Positions 64,000-64,000 of a DNA stretch of 64,000 nucleotides are shown piece by piece. The stretch's first letter is position 1. Each line of letters opens with the position of its first letter. Location of the stretch: assembly GCF_023586365.1 (NCBI RefSeq), contig NZ_CP097759.1:124001-188000 (forward strand), in the 5' to 3' direction. The notes under the pieces were generated by a model. It was given only the letters and a program-made list of their open reading frames with translations. It was not told the origin of the DNA and did not search any database. The position numbers and the translations under genes are program-made. The stretch is from Blochmannia endosymbiont of Camponotus sp. (GTDB taxonomy: Bacteria > Pseudomonadota > Gammaproteobacteria > Enterobacterales > Enterobacteriaceae).

Positions 64000-64000
64000 T

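Overview
The window looks like part of the chromosome of a reduced-genome, strongly AT-rich gammaproteobacterial insect endosymbiont. The best fit is a Blochmannia-type (carpenter-ant) symbiont, judged from gene content, Enterobacteriaceae-like proteins, homopolymer-rich AT-biased DNA and long decayed spacers. No database search was possible, so the genus is an inference. Nearly every gene is a recognisable orthologue of an E. coli gene, arranged in blocks that are collinear with E. coli but have many losses (for example ompF, fabF, mltG, hflD, cydDC, ihfB and uvrC are absent where expected). I see no rRNA, CRISPR array, insertion sequence or phage gene.

Layout. 1-1432: 5' part of trpE on the minus strand, running off the window. 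1433-4452: a 3-kb gene-free stretch with several long hairpins. 4453-5052: ribA. 5053-6877: another gene desert. 6878-14089: fabI, gloC, then aspC, asnS, fabA, hspQ and tusE on the minus strand. 14422-16516: four tRNA genes (Ser-UGA, a Lys with CUU anticodon, Cys-GCA, Leu-UAA) around pgsA. 16669-21933 (minus): ldtB, broken by a poly(A) frameshift, then lpxL and rne. 22443-28665 (plus): rluC, then the fatty-acid cluster rpmF-plsX-fabH-fabD-fabG-acpP. 29302-37668 (plus): pabC, tmk, holB, ycfH, hinT, lpoB, lolC, lolD, lolE. 37949-40851 (minus): purB, mnmA. 41572-47432: a looser stretch with mntR, mltE, a membrane-bound winged-helix regulator with a cysteine-rich tail, and a TonB-dependent outer-membrane receptor of the OprC copper family. 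47591-49264 (minus): infA, trxB. 49887-63999 (plus): ftsK, lolA, serS, serC, aroA, cmk, rpsA, msbA, lpxK.

Together the genes preserve envelope building (fatty acids, phospholipid head group PgsA, lipid A through LpxL/LpxK/MsbA, lipoprotein sorting by LolACDE, peptidoglycan remodelling by LdtB, MltE and LpoB), amino-acid and vitamin provision (trpE, aroA, serC, aspC, pabC, ribA), tRNA thiolation (tusE, mnmA) and translation.

The most unusual part is 44059-47432. A ToxR/CadC-like regulator with seven cysteines in its last 32 residues is transcribed divergently from an OprC-type receptor that keeps the CxxxM and HxM copper-binding motifs. The spacer between them carries a perfect 18-bp inverted repeat and a second structured element. 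I propose, as inference, a metal (copper) sensing and uptake pair. Other points of note are the ldtB poly(A) frameshift, an FtsK lacking its gamma domain, a tRNA-Lys with a CUU anticodon, absence of encoded CCA ends on all four tRNAs, and many long perfect inverted repeats in the spacers.
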